A DNA stretch of 62,711 nucleotides from CAYWRO01 sp964460345 (GTDB taxonomy: Bacteria > Planctomycetota > Phycisphaerae > Phycisphaerales > UBA1924), in the NCBI GenBank assembly GCA_964460345.1, contig CAYWRO010000014.1, positions 1 to 62,711 of the forward strand, written 5' to 3'. Within the stretch, counting starts at the first letter, position 1; the number at the start of each line of letters is the position of its first letter. A model generated the notes under the pieces. That model was not told where the DNA came from. It did no database searches and saw nothing but the letters and a program-made list of their open reading frames with translations. Positions 9,195 through 18,328 of the stretch are shown here, one piece after another. Both the position numbers and the translations under genes were made by a program.

Positions 9195-10187
9195 TTACAG
9201 GTCGAAGAATTGAGCCAGCGTCACCAGCAGGGCGATCCGCAGCAGCAGGTTGATGAACGCGACGGCCACGGCATCGGAGTAGTCCAGGTCGAGGAAGGAG
9301 GCCAGCAGCGCGATGTATACGAAGTACACCACGAGGCCGTTGACGAGGTAGAAGGGCACCACGCAGTACACGGCCAGTGAGATGAGATCCACGACGGCGT
9401 AGATCCCGGCGAGCTCCAGCGCGACGCGATGAAACGGCGCATCGAACCCCAGCCACAGCAGGCAGCAGACGAAGAACGCGGCGACGCCGAGCGGGACGAA
9501 GGTGATCCACTTGGTGATGTAGAACCCGAGCATGGACATCTCGCCGGTCAAGGCGAGAAGCCCGAGGATGCCGGCAAACCCGACGACGAACATGATCGCC
9601 GGTTTCAGGTATGACCACATCGCGATTCGGCGCGATTCAGACCGGTCGTAGGCGCGGCGGCCCAACTCGCACACGGTGCCGCACTCCGGGCAGCGCGTTC
9701 CGGGCACGCCCGTCATGTCATACCCGCACTGCGAGCAGATCGGCCGGAAAGCGCCTTCCTTGGTACGCGTCTTGCGTACCTTCCGCGAGGACTGCACGCC
9801 GACTTTTGGGTCGTAGCCGCACTGCACGCACCGGCCGAGGTCCGGCGGCATGCGGATGATGCAGACGGGGCAGGTGGTCTCCGCGCCGGTTGGGGCCGGT
9901 TCGGCCGGCGTGAGCGGGATGGTTCCATCGGCGGGCGCCGGCTCGGGGCCGTCCGCCAAGTCGTAGCCGCTCTGCGCTTTGTCGGCGGCGTGAAGCGAGG
10001 CGCCATTGGTCCCCACCCCGGCCAGTTCGCGGGCGGGCGCACTGGAGCCGGAGTTCGCCGCGGTGCGGCGCTGCCGCTCGGCCTCGACGCATGCTGTGCA
10101 GGCGTAGCGGCCCTGCTTGTCGCGCATGTGCGGGACGCCGGAGCAGTCCAGCCTGCAGAAGACGCATGATTTCAGTTCTTCGGACAT
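9195..10187 (-). CDS. Zinc-ribbon integral membrane protein, function unknown
   Basis: A 330-residue protein built of three parts. The N-terminus has a Cys-rich knuckle (SCVFCRLDC, then YACTACVEAER). After a low-complexity Ala/Pro/Glu linker come two further zinc ribbons (CPVCIIRMPPDLGRCVQCGY, and CSQCGYDMTGVPGTRCPECG). The C-terminal 150 residues hold about five transmembrane helices resembling a Yip1-like bundle. The CGYDMTG..CPECG ribbon recurs in two other proteins of this window (41441 and 60823). The ATG at 10187 (MSEELKSCVF) is preferred to an upstream start because the first knuckle begins there. It is monocistronic; no function is assigned. Confidence 0.8.
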   Translation of the reverse strand: MSEELKSCVFCRLDCSGVPHMRDKQGRYACTACVEAERQRRTAANSGSSAPARELAGVGTNGASLHAADKAQSGYDLADGPEPAPADGTIPLTPAEPAPTGAETTCPVCIIRMPPDLGRCVQCGYDPKVGVQSSRKVRKTRTKEGAFRPICSQCGYDMTGVPGTRCPECGTVCELGRRAYDRSESRRIAMWSYLKPAIMFVVGFAGILGLLALTGEMSMLGFYITKWITFVPLGVAAFFVCCLLWLGFDAPFHRVALELAGIYAVVDLISLAVYCVVPFYLVNGLVVYFVYIALLASFLDLDYSDAVAVAFINLLLRIALLVTLAQFFDL

Positions 10188-10283
10188 AGGCGAGCGCCAG
10201 GGCGTTGTGGCCGGGAATCCGGCGGCTTCCGACCATTGTACAGGCAAACGGCTGTCGGGGTTGAGCTAGTTCATGGCCGACGC

Positions 10284-10321
10284 TTGCGTCTGCATTGGCG
10301 GGCGGTTACGCTCCCGCCATG
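10284..10321 (+). promoter_or_regulatory. Promoter of the AtoE-like gene, predicted leaderless
   Basis: A -35-like TTGCGT (10284-10289), a 17-bp spacer and a -10-like TACGCT (10307-10312) are followed after only 6 nt by the ATG at 10319. Transcription would start at or next to the A of the start codon. No Shine-Dalgarno site is present. Confidence 0.55.
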
Positions 10322-11749
10322 ATCTCCCGACTCGGCCTCAGGCTCAGTGAACTGTTTCGCAGAACAGCGCCGGATCCTTTTGTGATCGCCATTCTGCTGT
10401 CGCTCGTGACGGTGGGCATCTGCTTACTTTTCGGCTCCTTCGAAGCGGAGAGCGGGACGGCGGTGGGCCTGCAGCGCCGCGCGACGACGATGCTGGACGC
10501 CTGGCGCGGCGCGCTCGGCGAGCCCGGCAAGGATGCGGGCATCTGGGGTTTTCTCGGTTTCTCCATGCAGATGTGCCTGATCCTGGTGACGGGGCACGCG
10601 CTGGCGGCGTCGCGCCCGGTCGCGCGGCTGATCAATGCGCTGGGCTCCCTGCCGCGGTCCGGCGCGGCGGGGGCGGCGCTGGTTGCGCTGACCGCCTGCT
10701 CGGCGGGGCTCATCAACTGGGGGCTGGGGCTGATCGTGGGGGCGCTCATGGCGCGCGAGGTGGGGCGCGCCCTGGCGGCCCGCGGCGTCGCGGCCCATTA
10801 CCCGCTCATCTGTGCCGCGGGATACACGGGCATGCTCATCTGGCACGGCGGGCTGTCCGGTTCCGCGCCGCTGTCGGTCACCACGCTTGATGGCGCGGCG
10901 AAGGTTCTTTCCTCTGATGCGCTGGCGCGGCTGGGCGAGGACGCGATTCCGCTCACCGAGACGATCTTCGCGCCGATGAATCTCTTCGTGACGGCCGGTC
11001 TGCTCGTGCTGATTCCGTTGACGCTGTACGCGCTGGCTCCGAAACGTGCGGAGGACATCCTCACGATGGCGGACTGCAAGGTCAGTTCGGGGCCCGGTGG
11101 GGAGCGCGACGGCTTGCCTGAAGAGCCCACCCTTCCCGACCGCCTGGATCGTTCGCTGGTGATCGCGCTGCTGCTCGCCGTGCCGCTGCTCGTTGCGCTG
11201 GGGCGCTACGCGTGGGTGACGGGCCTGGCCAACGTGGGCCTGAACGAGGTGAATGCGACCATGCTCGCGCTGGGCCTGATCCTGCACGGGTCGCCGGCGT
11301 CGTATCTGCGTGCCGCGGAGGAGGGGGCGCGCGGGTGCGCGGGGATCATCCTTCAGTTTCCGCTGTACGCGGGCATCATGGCCATGCTTGCGGAGTCCGG
11401 CCTGATTCAGACGTTTGCCGAGTCGCTCGCCGGCGGGGGCGAGACCGGGGTGCCGCTGCTCACCTTCATCGCCGCGGCGGTCGTCAACTTGTTCGTTCCA
11501 TCCGGCGGCGGTCAGTGGGGGATTCAGGGGCCCGTGGCGCTGGCGGCGGGGGAGGCGGTCGGGGTTGCACCGGGCAAGATGGTCATGGCCGTCGCCTATG
11601 GCGATCAACTCACCAACATGCTCCAGCCGTTCTGGGCCGTCCCGCTGCTGGCGATTACCGGCGTTCGGGCCCGGGACATTGTCGGCTACACCGCCATTGT
11701 CATGGTTGTTGCCGCGTTCTGGATCGCGCTGGGGCTGCTTGTCTTCTGA
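10319..11749 (+). CDS. Short-chain fatty acid transporter family protein (AtoE-like)
   Basis: An integral membrane protein of 476 residues with about 12 hydrophobic segments. Its start (LSELFRRTAPDPFVIAILLS) and conserved internal blocks (GLINWGLGLIVGALMAREVG; YTGMLIWHGGLSGSAPL; FVPSGGGQWGIQGPV; GDQLTNMLQPFWAVPLL) match the AtoE/short-chain fatty acid permease family. In E. coli AtoE is tied to acetoacetate and butyrate uptake; the substrate here is not proven. The ATG at 10319 is the natural start and sits 6 nt after a -10-like box. The next gene, glycerate kinase, begins 50 nt downstream and may be cotranscribed. Confidence 0.88.
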   Translation: MISRLGLRLSELFRRTAPDPFVIAILLSLVTVGICLLFGSFEAESGTAVGLQRRATTMLDAWRGALGEPGKDAGIWGFLGFSMQMCLILVTGHALAASRPVARLINALGSLPRSGAAGAALVALTACSAGLINWGLGLIVGALMAREVGRALAARGVAAHYPLICAAGYTGMLIWHGGLSGSAPLSVTTLDGAAKVLSSDALARLGEDAIPLTETIFAPMNLFVTAGLLVLIPLTLYALAPKRAEDILTMADCKVSSGPGGERDGLPEEPTLPDRLDRSLVIALLLAVPLLVALGRYAWVTGLANVGLNEVNATMLALGLILHGSPASYLRAAEEGARGCAGIILQFPLYAGIMAMLAESGLIQTFAESLAGGGETGVPLLTFIAAAVVNLFVPSGGGQWGIQGPVALAAGEAVGVAPGKMVMAVAYGDQLTNMLQPFWAVPLLAITGVRARDIVGYTAIVMVVAAFWIALGLLVF

Positions 11750-11798
11750 TGGTTCGCGGGGCGGGGTCGCGTACGATCCCTCTTTCACCGGGACCTTC

Positions 11799-13184
11799 AT
11801 GCCCATTCGATTCGAAGATCACGTTGACCACGTCGATGCGCTCGTTCGGGCGGCGCTGGACGCGGCGGACCCTGCCGCGGCGTTGGAGCGTGCCGTGGAG
11901 GGTTTCGGCGGAGCGGGGGCCTTTGCAGCGCCGGTTCGGCTGGTCGCGCTCGGCAAAGCGGCGGGGCCGCTGGCGCGGGCGTTCGTGACGGGGTGTGGCG
12001 TGCAGGTTGTTGACGGGGTCTGCCTTGGCCCGGAGCCGCAGCAGTGGGGGGACGGCGCTGCGAATGAGCCGGTGGAGAACGTCCGGTTTTTCCCGGTTGA
12101 TCATCCGATGCCCACGGAGCGGAACGTGGAAGCCTCGCGCGCGGTGGCCGACGTCGCCGTCGCGGCGGCGCGAGAGGGCGGGTGCCTGGTCGTGCTGCTT
12201 TCGGGGGGCGCTTCGGCTCACCTGGCGCTGCCGGTTGAGGGCGTGTCGCTTGCGGATCTGCGCAGCCTGACGGAGGCGCTTCTGCGCGCCGGTGCGCCGA
12301 TCGGGCATCTGAACTGTGTGCGGCGGCACATCGAGCAACTCAAGGGCGGCGGCCTGCTGCGCCTGGCACGCGCGGCGGGTGGAGGCGAGCCGGGCGCGCG
12401 CGTGGTGACGTTTGCTGTGTCCGATGTGGTGGGGGATCGTCGCGAGGCGATCGGCTCCGGTTCGACGGCGGCTGATCCCACGACACATCGCGATGCGCTG
12501 GACATCATCGAGCGGTACGGCGTTGCAGATGTCAGCGAGGCGATTGCGCGGCACCTTGAGCGGGGCGCTCTTGGCTCCGTTGCCGAGACGCTCAAGCCGC
12601 ACGATTCCATTCTCACCGACAGCGTGTACAACGTGATCGCTTCGAATGAGACGGCCCTGCACGCGGTCGAGAGGGAGGCGGAACGACTCGGCTTCACGGT
12701 TGCGAGTTGTCGCCCGGGGGTGACGGGAGACGCCGCGGAGGTGGGCGCCAACCTCGTCCGGCGCGCGGTGGAACTGCGACAGCGCGGCGCTGCCAGCTTC
12801 GCCATCCTCGCGGGTGGGGAGACCACGGTTCGAGTAACGGCGGGGAAGGGCGCACCGCCTCGCGGCGGGCGGAACCTTCACACGGCGCTCGCCATGGCGG
12901 TGGCGCTGGATGCGACGACCACGCTGCAGGAGGTCGGCGTCGCCGCATTCAGCGTGGCGACGGACGGCGTCGATGGCACTTCGGACGCGGCGGGGGCGAT
13001 GGTCTCCGGCGGCACGTGCCGGCGGGCGCGCAGCCTTGAGGTCGACCCGGTCGCCCTTCTGAAGGCATGCCGCAGCCATGACTTTTTCGCAACGGTCGGC
13101 GGCTTCGTCCGGACGGGTCTGACGGGAACCAACGTGAACGACATCGCGGGCGTGCTGGTGTACGACCGGCTTGCCACGCGCTGA
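11799..13184 (+). CDS. Glycerate 2-kinase (GckA/TtuD family)
   Basis: Phosphorylates D-glycerate with ATP, feeding glycerate into lower glycolysis. The 461-residue protein has both family domains: an N-terminal DUF4147-type domain with the glycine-rich segments VALGKAAGPLARAF and LLSGGASAHLALP and a conserved VRRHIEQLKGGGL run, and a C-terminal MOFRL-like domain with ILAGGETTVRV, GKGAPPRGGRN and the terminal DGVDGTSDAAGAM motif. The ATG at 11799 (MPIRFEDHV) is chosen; the longer frame upstream runs through the transporter gene and is a shadow. A TACGAT hexamer at 11771-11776 could be its own -10. Confidence 0.9.
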   Translation: MPIRFEDHVDHVDALVRAALDAADPAAALERAVEGFGGAGAFAAPVRLVALGKAAGPLARAFVTGCGVQVVDGVCLGPEPQQWGDGAANEPVENVRFFPVDHPMPTERNVEASRAVADVAVAAAREGGCLVVLLSGGASAHLALPVEGVSLADLRSLTEALLRAGAPIGHLNCVRRHIEQLKGGGLLRLARAAGGGEPGARVVTFAVSDVVGDRREAIGSGSTAADPTTHRDALDIIERYGVADVSEAIARHLERGALGSVAETLKPHDSILTDSVYNVIASNETALHAVEREAERLGFTVASCRPGVTGDAAEVGANLVRRAVELRQRGAASFAILAGGETTVRVTAGKGAPPRGGRNLHTALAMAVALDATTTLQEVGVAAFSVATDGVDGTSDAAGAMVSGGTCRRARSLEVDPVALLKACRSHDFFATVGGFVRTGLTGTNVNDIAGVLVYDRLATR

Positions 13185-13202
13185 GCCGGAGCGCCACGCG
13201 TG

Positions 13203-14075
13203 TCAGGAGGCGGTCGCGGGGATGAGCTTTTCCTGCGCGCGGTCGGCGGGCTTCGCTTCGGCGGCGGGTGCAGCGAGCCCGAGCGTCCGGCGCAGCACCT
13301 GCACGAAGGCGATGAAGATGAGCGTCGTGCCGATCAGTTCGAAGCCTTCTTCAATGGGCACCTGCAGCCCGCGTGCCCAGCCGTTGCGCCACTGAACAGC
13401 CTCGACGTACTCGGCCAGGATCGTGCCGATCCAGCAGGCCACACCGGCGATGACGAGGATGCGGTCCCTGCCGCGCAGGCAGGCGATGGAGAACCAGATC
13501 AGCAGCGCTGCGCCGCCGATGATGAAGGGCGCGAGCATGAGCAGCCATCGGAACGTGTGGTTGAGTCCGAGCACGGTTTCCTCTGCGCCGAGGTGATGGG
13601 GCACGCGGTTGCCAACCCACTCGTGGACCTGTGCCACCTCGTCGGCCGACAAACCCACCATCATCGCGCCGACGGCGAGCCAGGCGAGCACGGGAAGACG
13701 CCTGGCCGCGGGCGAAGCGTCCTTGAGCCACGACAGCCACGCCATGATCAGGGCCATGACGCCGGCGAGGACAAGCAGCACGCTGGAGAACCACGCCGCG
13801 ATGTTCGCTTCGTGCGCCAGATCGAGCTGGCGGTTGAGATACGCCGAGCCGGTGCGGACGCCGAGAATGAGCAGCACGTTCACGCCGATGAGCGCGGCGA
13901 CGGCGATCCCGAGCGCCATGTAGAAGCGGTGAAAGTGTTTCGCCGGCGGTGAGCGCAGAGCGTGCTGCACAGCATGATCCCCTTTGCGGCGACCGGTTGC
14001 CACCGGCTTCGCCGTCATGTGGCGCGAGGTTTCGCGGCGATCCGTCAGCCGACCCTGATTCGTCAGCACGGTCAT
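13203..14075 (-). CDS. Integral membrane protein, function unknown
   Basis: A 290-residue protein starting at the ATG at 14075, which has GGAGGGGG just upstream. A basic N-terminus of about 50 residues is followed by roughly six transmembrane helices (for example FYMALGIAVAALIGVNVLLI and AWFSSVLLVLAGVMALIMAW). A conserved-looking SADEVAQVHEWVGNRVPHHL loop sits between helices and has His and Glu residues that could bind a ligand or metal. A second polar segment (LAEYVEAVQWRNGW) precedes the last helix. I do not recognise the family. It is convergent with glycerate kinase and stands alone. Confidence 0.7.
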   Translation of the reverse strand: MTVLTNQGRLTDRRETSRHMTAKPVATGRRKGDHAVQHALRSPPAKHFHRFYMALGIAVAALIGVNVLLILGVRTGSAYLNRQLDLAHEANIAAWFSSVLLVLAGVMALIMAWLSWLKDASPAARRLPVLAWLAVGAMMVGLSADEVAQVHEWVGNRVPHHLGAEETVLGLNHTFRWLLMLAPFIIGGAALLIWFSIACLRGRDRILVIAGVACWIGTILAEYVEAVQWRNGWARGLQVPIEEGFELIGTTLIFIAFVQVLRRTLGLAAPAAEAKPADRAQEKLIPATAS

Positions 14076-14171
14076 GATCCCCCTCCATGTTAGAGCGCGT
14101 GCCGGCGCGTGAACGCGAGCGGGCACGGCACTTAAAAAAGGCTGTGATAATCGGACAAAGCGGCGGAATCG

Positions 14172-15413
14172 CTACTCGGTGTCGAGTGCGATCGGACGTC
14201 CATTGACGAGCATGCTGCTGACCTCAATGACTGCCCGGTCATTCACGAAGACCTCGCGGCCGCGAACGGTCACCTGGTCACCGGTTGAGACGGCCAGGTC
14301 ATCTACATCGACATTTCCCGCAAGCAGGAGCGTCGCCGTCTGGCCATCCTGCAGGCGGAGTCGCGCGAAGGTTCGTTCGGGTTGGACCGGAGGGGTGATC
14401 TCATCGGCATCGCGCATCTGTTCGTCGTCCATGCCGCGCAGCTCGGCCATCTGCCCCCGCAGCGTCACCTGTTGCGAAGGGCCCGCGCCGCTCCAGTTCT
14501 GCCCGGTCTGCAGGTCCGGCTGGGCCCGCTCAGCGGGGATAACGCCGCGGAACGTGTACTTCTGGTCATTCACAGTCAGGCGGTTGGCGACAAAGACCGG
14601 TTGTTCTTCGGAGGTGTCGCGCCGTCCGATGATCGTCACGCGGTCGCCCGGCTTCATGGGCAGGCGTTGTTCCGTCATGTGCGGCCCGAAGTCGGCCACC
14701 ACCTCGCGGCCGTTGTCGAAGCGAACCTGCGCGAGAAGGTGGCCGCCGTCGGCCTCGATGGCGCGGAGATCGCTCACGTCGCCGCGGAGCCGCTCACGGT
14801 GGCCGGCGCGGTCGGTCTCGTACTCGCTCGTGCCGCGGCGTGTGAACTGAAGGCAGCGGTCGCCGCGTCGCCGGTTGTTGTCCTTGGCGCGCTGTTCGTT
14901 CGAACGCGCGCCGGCCTGCGAGGCGTCCTCGACGTAGACGTAGTAGTAGGGATCGGCGTCGTAGCCCCGCTCACGGTCGTAGCTGCCGTCCTGATAGCCG
15001 TTGACGTACGCGGTTCGATGGTTCAGGCGTGCGACGTCGGCGCGGGGCCTCTCTGAGGAGTCCTCTGTCGGCTCGGTGGTCCGTTCCGTGAAATCGAAGC
15101 CGGCTCCGAGGCCGTGGTATCCGTCGTAGTAGCCGTCGTGGTATCCGTCGTAGTCGTAGCGGCGGAACGCGGCTTCATCTTCGACGTAGCCGTAGTCGTA
15201 GTCGATGTGGCGCCACCGTTGAACGGGAGCGGTGTCCGCTGTGTACCACTCCGAGGCGCTCCAGGCTTCAGGTTCGTACCAGACTTCCTGCGGCGCCGGC
15301 GCTTCTTGCTCGTAGTAGGTGCCCAGGCCCTGTCCGCACGCGGCGTCCGCAACCAGCATCACCGCCAGGCCAACCGCCCAGCGAGCGGACCACGCGACCA
15401 ACGCACAAGGCAT
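14172..15413 (-). CDS. Secreted Tyr/Asp-rich protein with repeated beta (OB-like) domains
   Basis: The 413-residue product has a Sec signal peptide (WSARWAVGLAVMLVADAACG) cut near GQG. Residues about 25-140 are extremely rich in Tyr, Asp and Gly (DYDYGYVEDEAAFRRYDYDG; HDGYYDGYHGLG). The C-terminal half contains three related beta-rich units of about 70-80 residues, each ending in a phrase like GDRVTIIGRR..VFVANRLTVN or GDQVTVRGREVFVNDRAVIE, typical of small OB-type beta barrels. The start has a strong AAAGGAGGT site 5 nt upstream. Function unknown; the acidic/aromatic region suggests a surface, metal-binding or matrix role, which is inference. Confidence 0.7.
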   Translation of the reverse strand: MPCALVAWSARWAVGLAVMLVADAACGQGLGTYYEQEAPAPQEVWYEPEAWSASEWYTADTAPVQRWRHIDYDYGYVEDEAAFRRYDYDGYHDGYYDGYHGLGAGFDFTERTTEPTEDSSERPRADVARLNHRTAYVNGYQDGSYDRERGYDADPYYYVYVEDASQAGARSNEQRAKDNNRRRGDRCLQFTRRGTSEYETDRAGHRERLRGDVSDLRAIEADGGHLLAQVRFDNGREVVADFGPHMTEQRLPMKPGDRVTIIGRRDTSEEQPVFVANRLTVNDQKYTFRGVIPAERAQPDLQTGQNWSGAGPSQQVTLRGQMAELRGMDDEQMRDADEITPPVQPERTFARLRLQDGQTATLLLAGNVDVDDLAVSTGDQVTVRGREVFVNDRAVIEVSSMLVNGRPIALDTE

Positions 15414-15640
15414 GCACTACCTCCTTTCAGGGAGCGCCGGCCAGACAGGGCCGACTCAGGCATAACTATCATGCCCGCGGCACGCCTGCACATGAGAAGC
15501 GAACCCTAATCACCCACCGCTCCTCGGTCAGGCGAGGCGATGCGAAGGGCTCTGCACGGGTGGAGTGAGGGCGCACGTGCGGCGCACGTCGAAGCGGGCA
15601 TAGGCCACGCTTGGTCACTGGCGGAACTGGCTTGAAAGGC

Positions 15641-16525
15641 TTACTGGTTCGAGGGCGCGGACGATGAACTCTCCTGCGTTTCGCTCGCCGGCTCATTTGT
15701 CTCGAGATGCTTGCGGAGGAAGCGCACCGTTTCCGGCCAGGCTTTCTCAGCCGCACGCTTGTTGGCCCCCTCGCGTCCGTCCTGCTGGCGCAGGAAGCCG
15801 TGACCCGCCCCGTCGTAGGTGTGCGTCTGGTACACCTTGGAGAGTTCCTTCATCGTCTTCTCGGCCGGCGGCACGGTCGCGTTCACGCGCGCATCGTCCT
15901 GGCCATACAGGCCCAGCACCGGCGCGCTGATCTCGCGCAGCGCTTCTTCATCGGGACTCGTCCCGTAGTACACGACCGCGGCGTCAAGCTCCGGCTGCGC
16001 GGCGGCGTAGGCGAACGACTGCGTTCCGCCCCAGCAGAAGCCCACCGTCGCAAACCTGTTCGTTGCAGCGGGGAGGCCGATCCCGTACTCGTGCACAGCG
16101 TTCAACCCGGCCGTCACCTTGTCGTCACTCAGGCCGCGCACCGCCGCGACCACGTCATCGCGGCTCTCGAAGGCCGCCGTGCCGCCGCCGTCCGGGCCCA
16201 TGCCGCTGAGCAGGTCCGGCGCGATCGCGATGAAGCCGTCCGCGGCGAGTTGGTCCGCGACGCTGCGGATCCAGTCCGTCAGCCCGTAGATCTCGTGGAT
16301 GACGATCACGACCGGCGCGTTGTCCGATCGCTCGGGATAGACGACGTAGGCGCGGATCGGCGTGTCATACCCGTCCGCGTTGATGTCGACCCATTCGCCA
16401 TGCCGCGGCGATCGCTCCAGCGCCTGTTTCGCGCCGTCCTCGCCGGGCGGGATCGACTGCGCCGCCGCGGGCGCGAGCGTGAGCACGCCACAGATCGCCA
16501 GTGCACTCAGAATCAGCCGTGTCAT
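15641..16525 (-). CDS. Exported dienelactone-hydrolase family protein
   Basis: An alpha/beta hydrolase of 294 residues with a Sec signal peptide (LILSALAICGVLTLAPAAAQ) so it acts outside the cytoplasm. The catalytic triad of the dienelactone-hydrolase family is readable: nucleophile Cys in GFCWGG, Asp in YGQDDARVN and His in YDGAGHGF. The oxyanion-loop segment VIVIHEIYGLTDW is also present. The C-terminus ends in a short Ser/Glu/Gln-rich tail. GGGAGG lies 5 nt before the ATG. It is the last gene of a minus-strand run that starts at dxs or ispA. The natural substrate is not known; annotation as dienelactone hydrolase in the catabolic sense would be an over-reading. Confidence 0.88.
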   Translation of the reverse strand: MTRLILSALAICGVLTLAPAAAQSIPPGEDGAKQALERSPRHGEWVDINADGYDTPIRAYVVYPERSDNAPVVIVIHEIYGLTDWIRSVADQLAADGFIAIAPDLLSGMGPDGGGTAAFESRDDVVAAVRGLSDDKVTAGLNAVHEYGIGLPAATNRFATVGFCWGGTQSFAYAAAQPELDAAVVYYGTSPDEEALREISAPVLGLYGQDDARVNATVPPAEKTMKELSKVYQTHTYDGAGHGFLRQQDGREGANKRAAEKAWPETVRFLRKHLETNEPASETQESSSSAPSNQ

Positions 16526-16624
16526 GCGTCCTCCCTTCGCGAGCGCGAGATGGTGGGCCGCGGCGAGCGCCGCCCCCGGAGTCGCATGATGGTATGAACG
16601 GCCGCCGGCGTCGCGGCCGATGCG

Positions 16625-17536
16625 TCAGATGCCGTCGCCGGGATCGGCGCGGAAGTCGCACGGCCGGTACACCCGCTTCTGGCGGATCGGCCGCAGCATG
16701 TTCCGCGGCCCGCTGTGCGTGCTCGCCGGTTCAAGGGATTCGGCCAGGCGCGCGAGCTCTTCTGCGATCAGGCGCGGGTGTGTGCGGTGCACGTGATGGC
16801 CGCCGCCGATGATGGAGACGATCCGCAGGTTCGCCGCCTGGAGGGTGTCTTCCAGGTGCCGCAGCGTCCTGTCGCGAGGGCAGAGCGGGTCGGCGTCGCC
16901 GTGGATCACCACCACGGGGCACACGACGTCGCCGAGCATCGGCTGCAGCTTCGCGTTCTCGCCGGCGAGGGCGAGGAGCTCCTGCTCGGCGGTCGGCGAC
17001 AGCGGCCCGCCGTCGCCGAGCTGCGCCCAGCGTGACTCCGGCACGCCGGGATCGGTCGCGCCGGCGATCAGGACGACCGCGCCGACGCGCTCCGGGTACG
17101 CCGCGGCGAGCCGCAGCGCGATTGGCGCACCGTAAGAGTGGCCGACGACGATCGTGCCGGGCTCCAGCAGGGGCTCGATCGCGCGGGCGTCTTCTTCCAG
17201 ATCCGCGCTCCTGGCGGGCATTGATGCGCCGTAGCCCATGCGGTCGACGGCGATGAGTTCGCACCCTGCCAGGAGCGACTGCTGCGTCTTGAGCAGTTCA
17301 GTCCAGCTTGAAGCGTCTGCGGGAGCGCCGTGGATGAGGACGATGCGGCGGGGCGATTCGGCCGCATCGCCTTTGACGTACTGGAACGCCATCTGACGGC
17401 CGTCGTGCAGGATCTGCATGCGCGTGTTGTCACCGCCGCCGCGCATCGAGCCGCACGCCGCGAGGCTCAGACCGACAATGATCGCCGCGCCCGCCCCGAT
17501 GCAGCGTGTGAAGAACCGACCCGATTGTGTTTCCAT
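16625..17536 (-). CDS. Lipid-anchored alpha/beta-fold hydrolase
   Basis: A 303-residue hydrolase with an N-terminal lipobox (IIVGLSLAACGSMRGG), hence a predicted lipoprotein. The oxyanion loop (IVLIHGAPADASSW), nucleophile elbow (VVGHSYGAP, Ser), acid (HGDADPLCP, Asp) and catalytic His (IGGGHHVHRTHP) are all in the order expected of an esterase/lipase-like alpha/beta hydrolase. GGGAG lies upstream of the ATG. It sits between the zinc peptidase gene and the dienelactone-hydrolase-like gene on the same strand, with short gaps (33 and 99 nt). The substrate is unknown; it could act on lipids or small esters at the membrane. Confidence 0.85.
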   Translation of the reverse strand: METQSGRFFTRCIGAGAAIIVGLSLAACGSMRGGGDNTRMQILHDGRQMAFQYVKGDAAESPRRIVLIHGAPADASSWTELLKTQQSLLAGCELIAVDRMGYGASMPARSADLEEDARAIEPLLEPGTIVVGHSYGAPIALRLAAAYPERVGAVVLIAGATDPGVPESRWAQLGDGGPLSPTAEQELLALAGENAKLQPMLGDVVCPVVVIHGDADPLCPRDRTLRHLEDTLQAANLRIVSIIGGGHHVHRTHPRLIAEELARLAESLEPASTHSGPRNMLRPIRQKRVYRPCDFRADPGDGI

Positions 17537-17569
17537 CTCTGCGCGTTGCTCCCATCGCCCGCGAGTTTT

Positions 17570-18280
17570 CTAGTCGCGTGAACCAAGCAGACCCGATCGA
17601 AGGATCAGGTACAGAAGGGTCAGCACCGCCGTGAGCGTCGCCGCGACATACGTCAGCGCCGCCGCGTTCAGCACCTTGTTCATCGCCTTGGCTTCCCCGC
17701 CGGGGGCCACCATGTGCGTCGATTGCAGCAGGTCCTTGGCCCGCTTGGAGGCATCAAACTCCACCGGCAGGTTCACGAGCTGGAAGACGACCACGGCGGA
17801 GAACAGGATGATGCCGGCGTACATCAGGTAATCACCGAAGATCGCGCCCGAGAAGGCCATGAACATGCCGACCATGAACAGGATCATGGAGAGATTGCTG
17901 CCGACGGCGGCCAGCGGGACGATGCCGTTCCGCAGCTTCAAAGGCGCGTATCCCTTGGCGTCCTGGATCGCATGCCCCGCCTCGTGCGCTGCAATGCCCA
18001 GCGCCGCCACGCTGCGGCCCTGGAAGACGTCCGGGCTCAGGCGCAGCATCTTCGCCTTGGGGTCGTAGTGATCGGAGAGGAAGCCGTGCGATGGCTCGAC
18101 GCCGACATCCTTGATGTCGTGCGCTTCGAGAATCATCCGTGCCGTCTCCGCCCCCGTCATGCCGCTGGAGGCCGGCACTTGCGACGCCTTGCTGTAGGCG
18201 CTCTTCACCCGCCACTGGGCCCAGATCGCCAGCAGCATCGCCGGAGCCAGGATGATGAAGTAAAGAGGATCCAAGATCAT
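17570..18280 (-). CDS. Membrane zinc metallopeptidase (YugP-like, Zn_peptidase_2)
   Basis: A 236-residue membrane protein that starts MILDPLYFIIL with a first transmembrane helix. The zinc-binding HEAGH motif (ALGIAAHEAGHAIQDAKG) and the preceding HYDPKAKMLRLSPDVFQGRS block are the hallmarks of the YugP family of membrane-bound neutral zinc peptidases. Three further helices follow (VGSNLSMILFMVGMFMAFS and later). The ATG at 18280 has GGAGAG just upstream and is preferred to an in-frame start at 18301. The neighbour upstream is a DnaJ-class co-chaperone, so a role in membrane protein quality control is possible but only inferred. Confidence 0.9.
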   Translation of the reverse strand: MILDPLYFIILAPAMLLAIWAQWRVKSAYSKASQVPASSGMTGAETARMILEAHDIKDVGVEPSHGFLSDHYDPKAKMLRLSPDVFQGRSVAALGIAAHEAGHAIQDAKGYAPLKLRNGIVPLAAVGSNLSMILFMVGMFMAFSGAIFGDYLMYAGIILFSAVVVFQLVNLPVEFDASKRAKDLLQSTHMVAPGGEAKAMNKVLNAAALTYVAATLTAVLTLLYLILRSGLLGSRD

Positions 18281-18328
18281 GAGGTCTCTCCAGACGAACA
18301 CCGCTCGCGAACGGTGTCCGCGGTTGTG

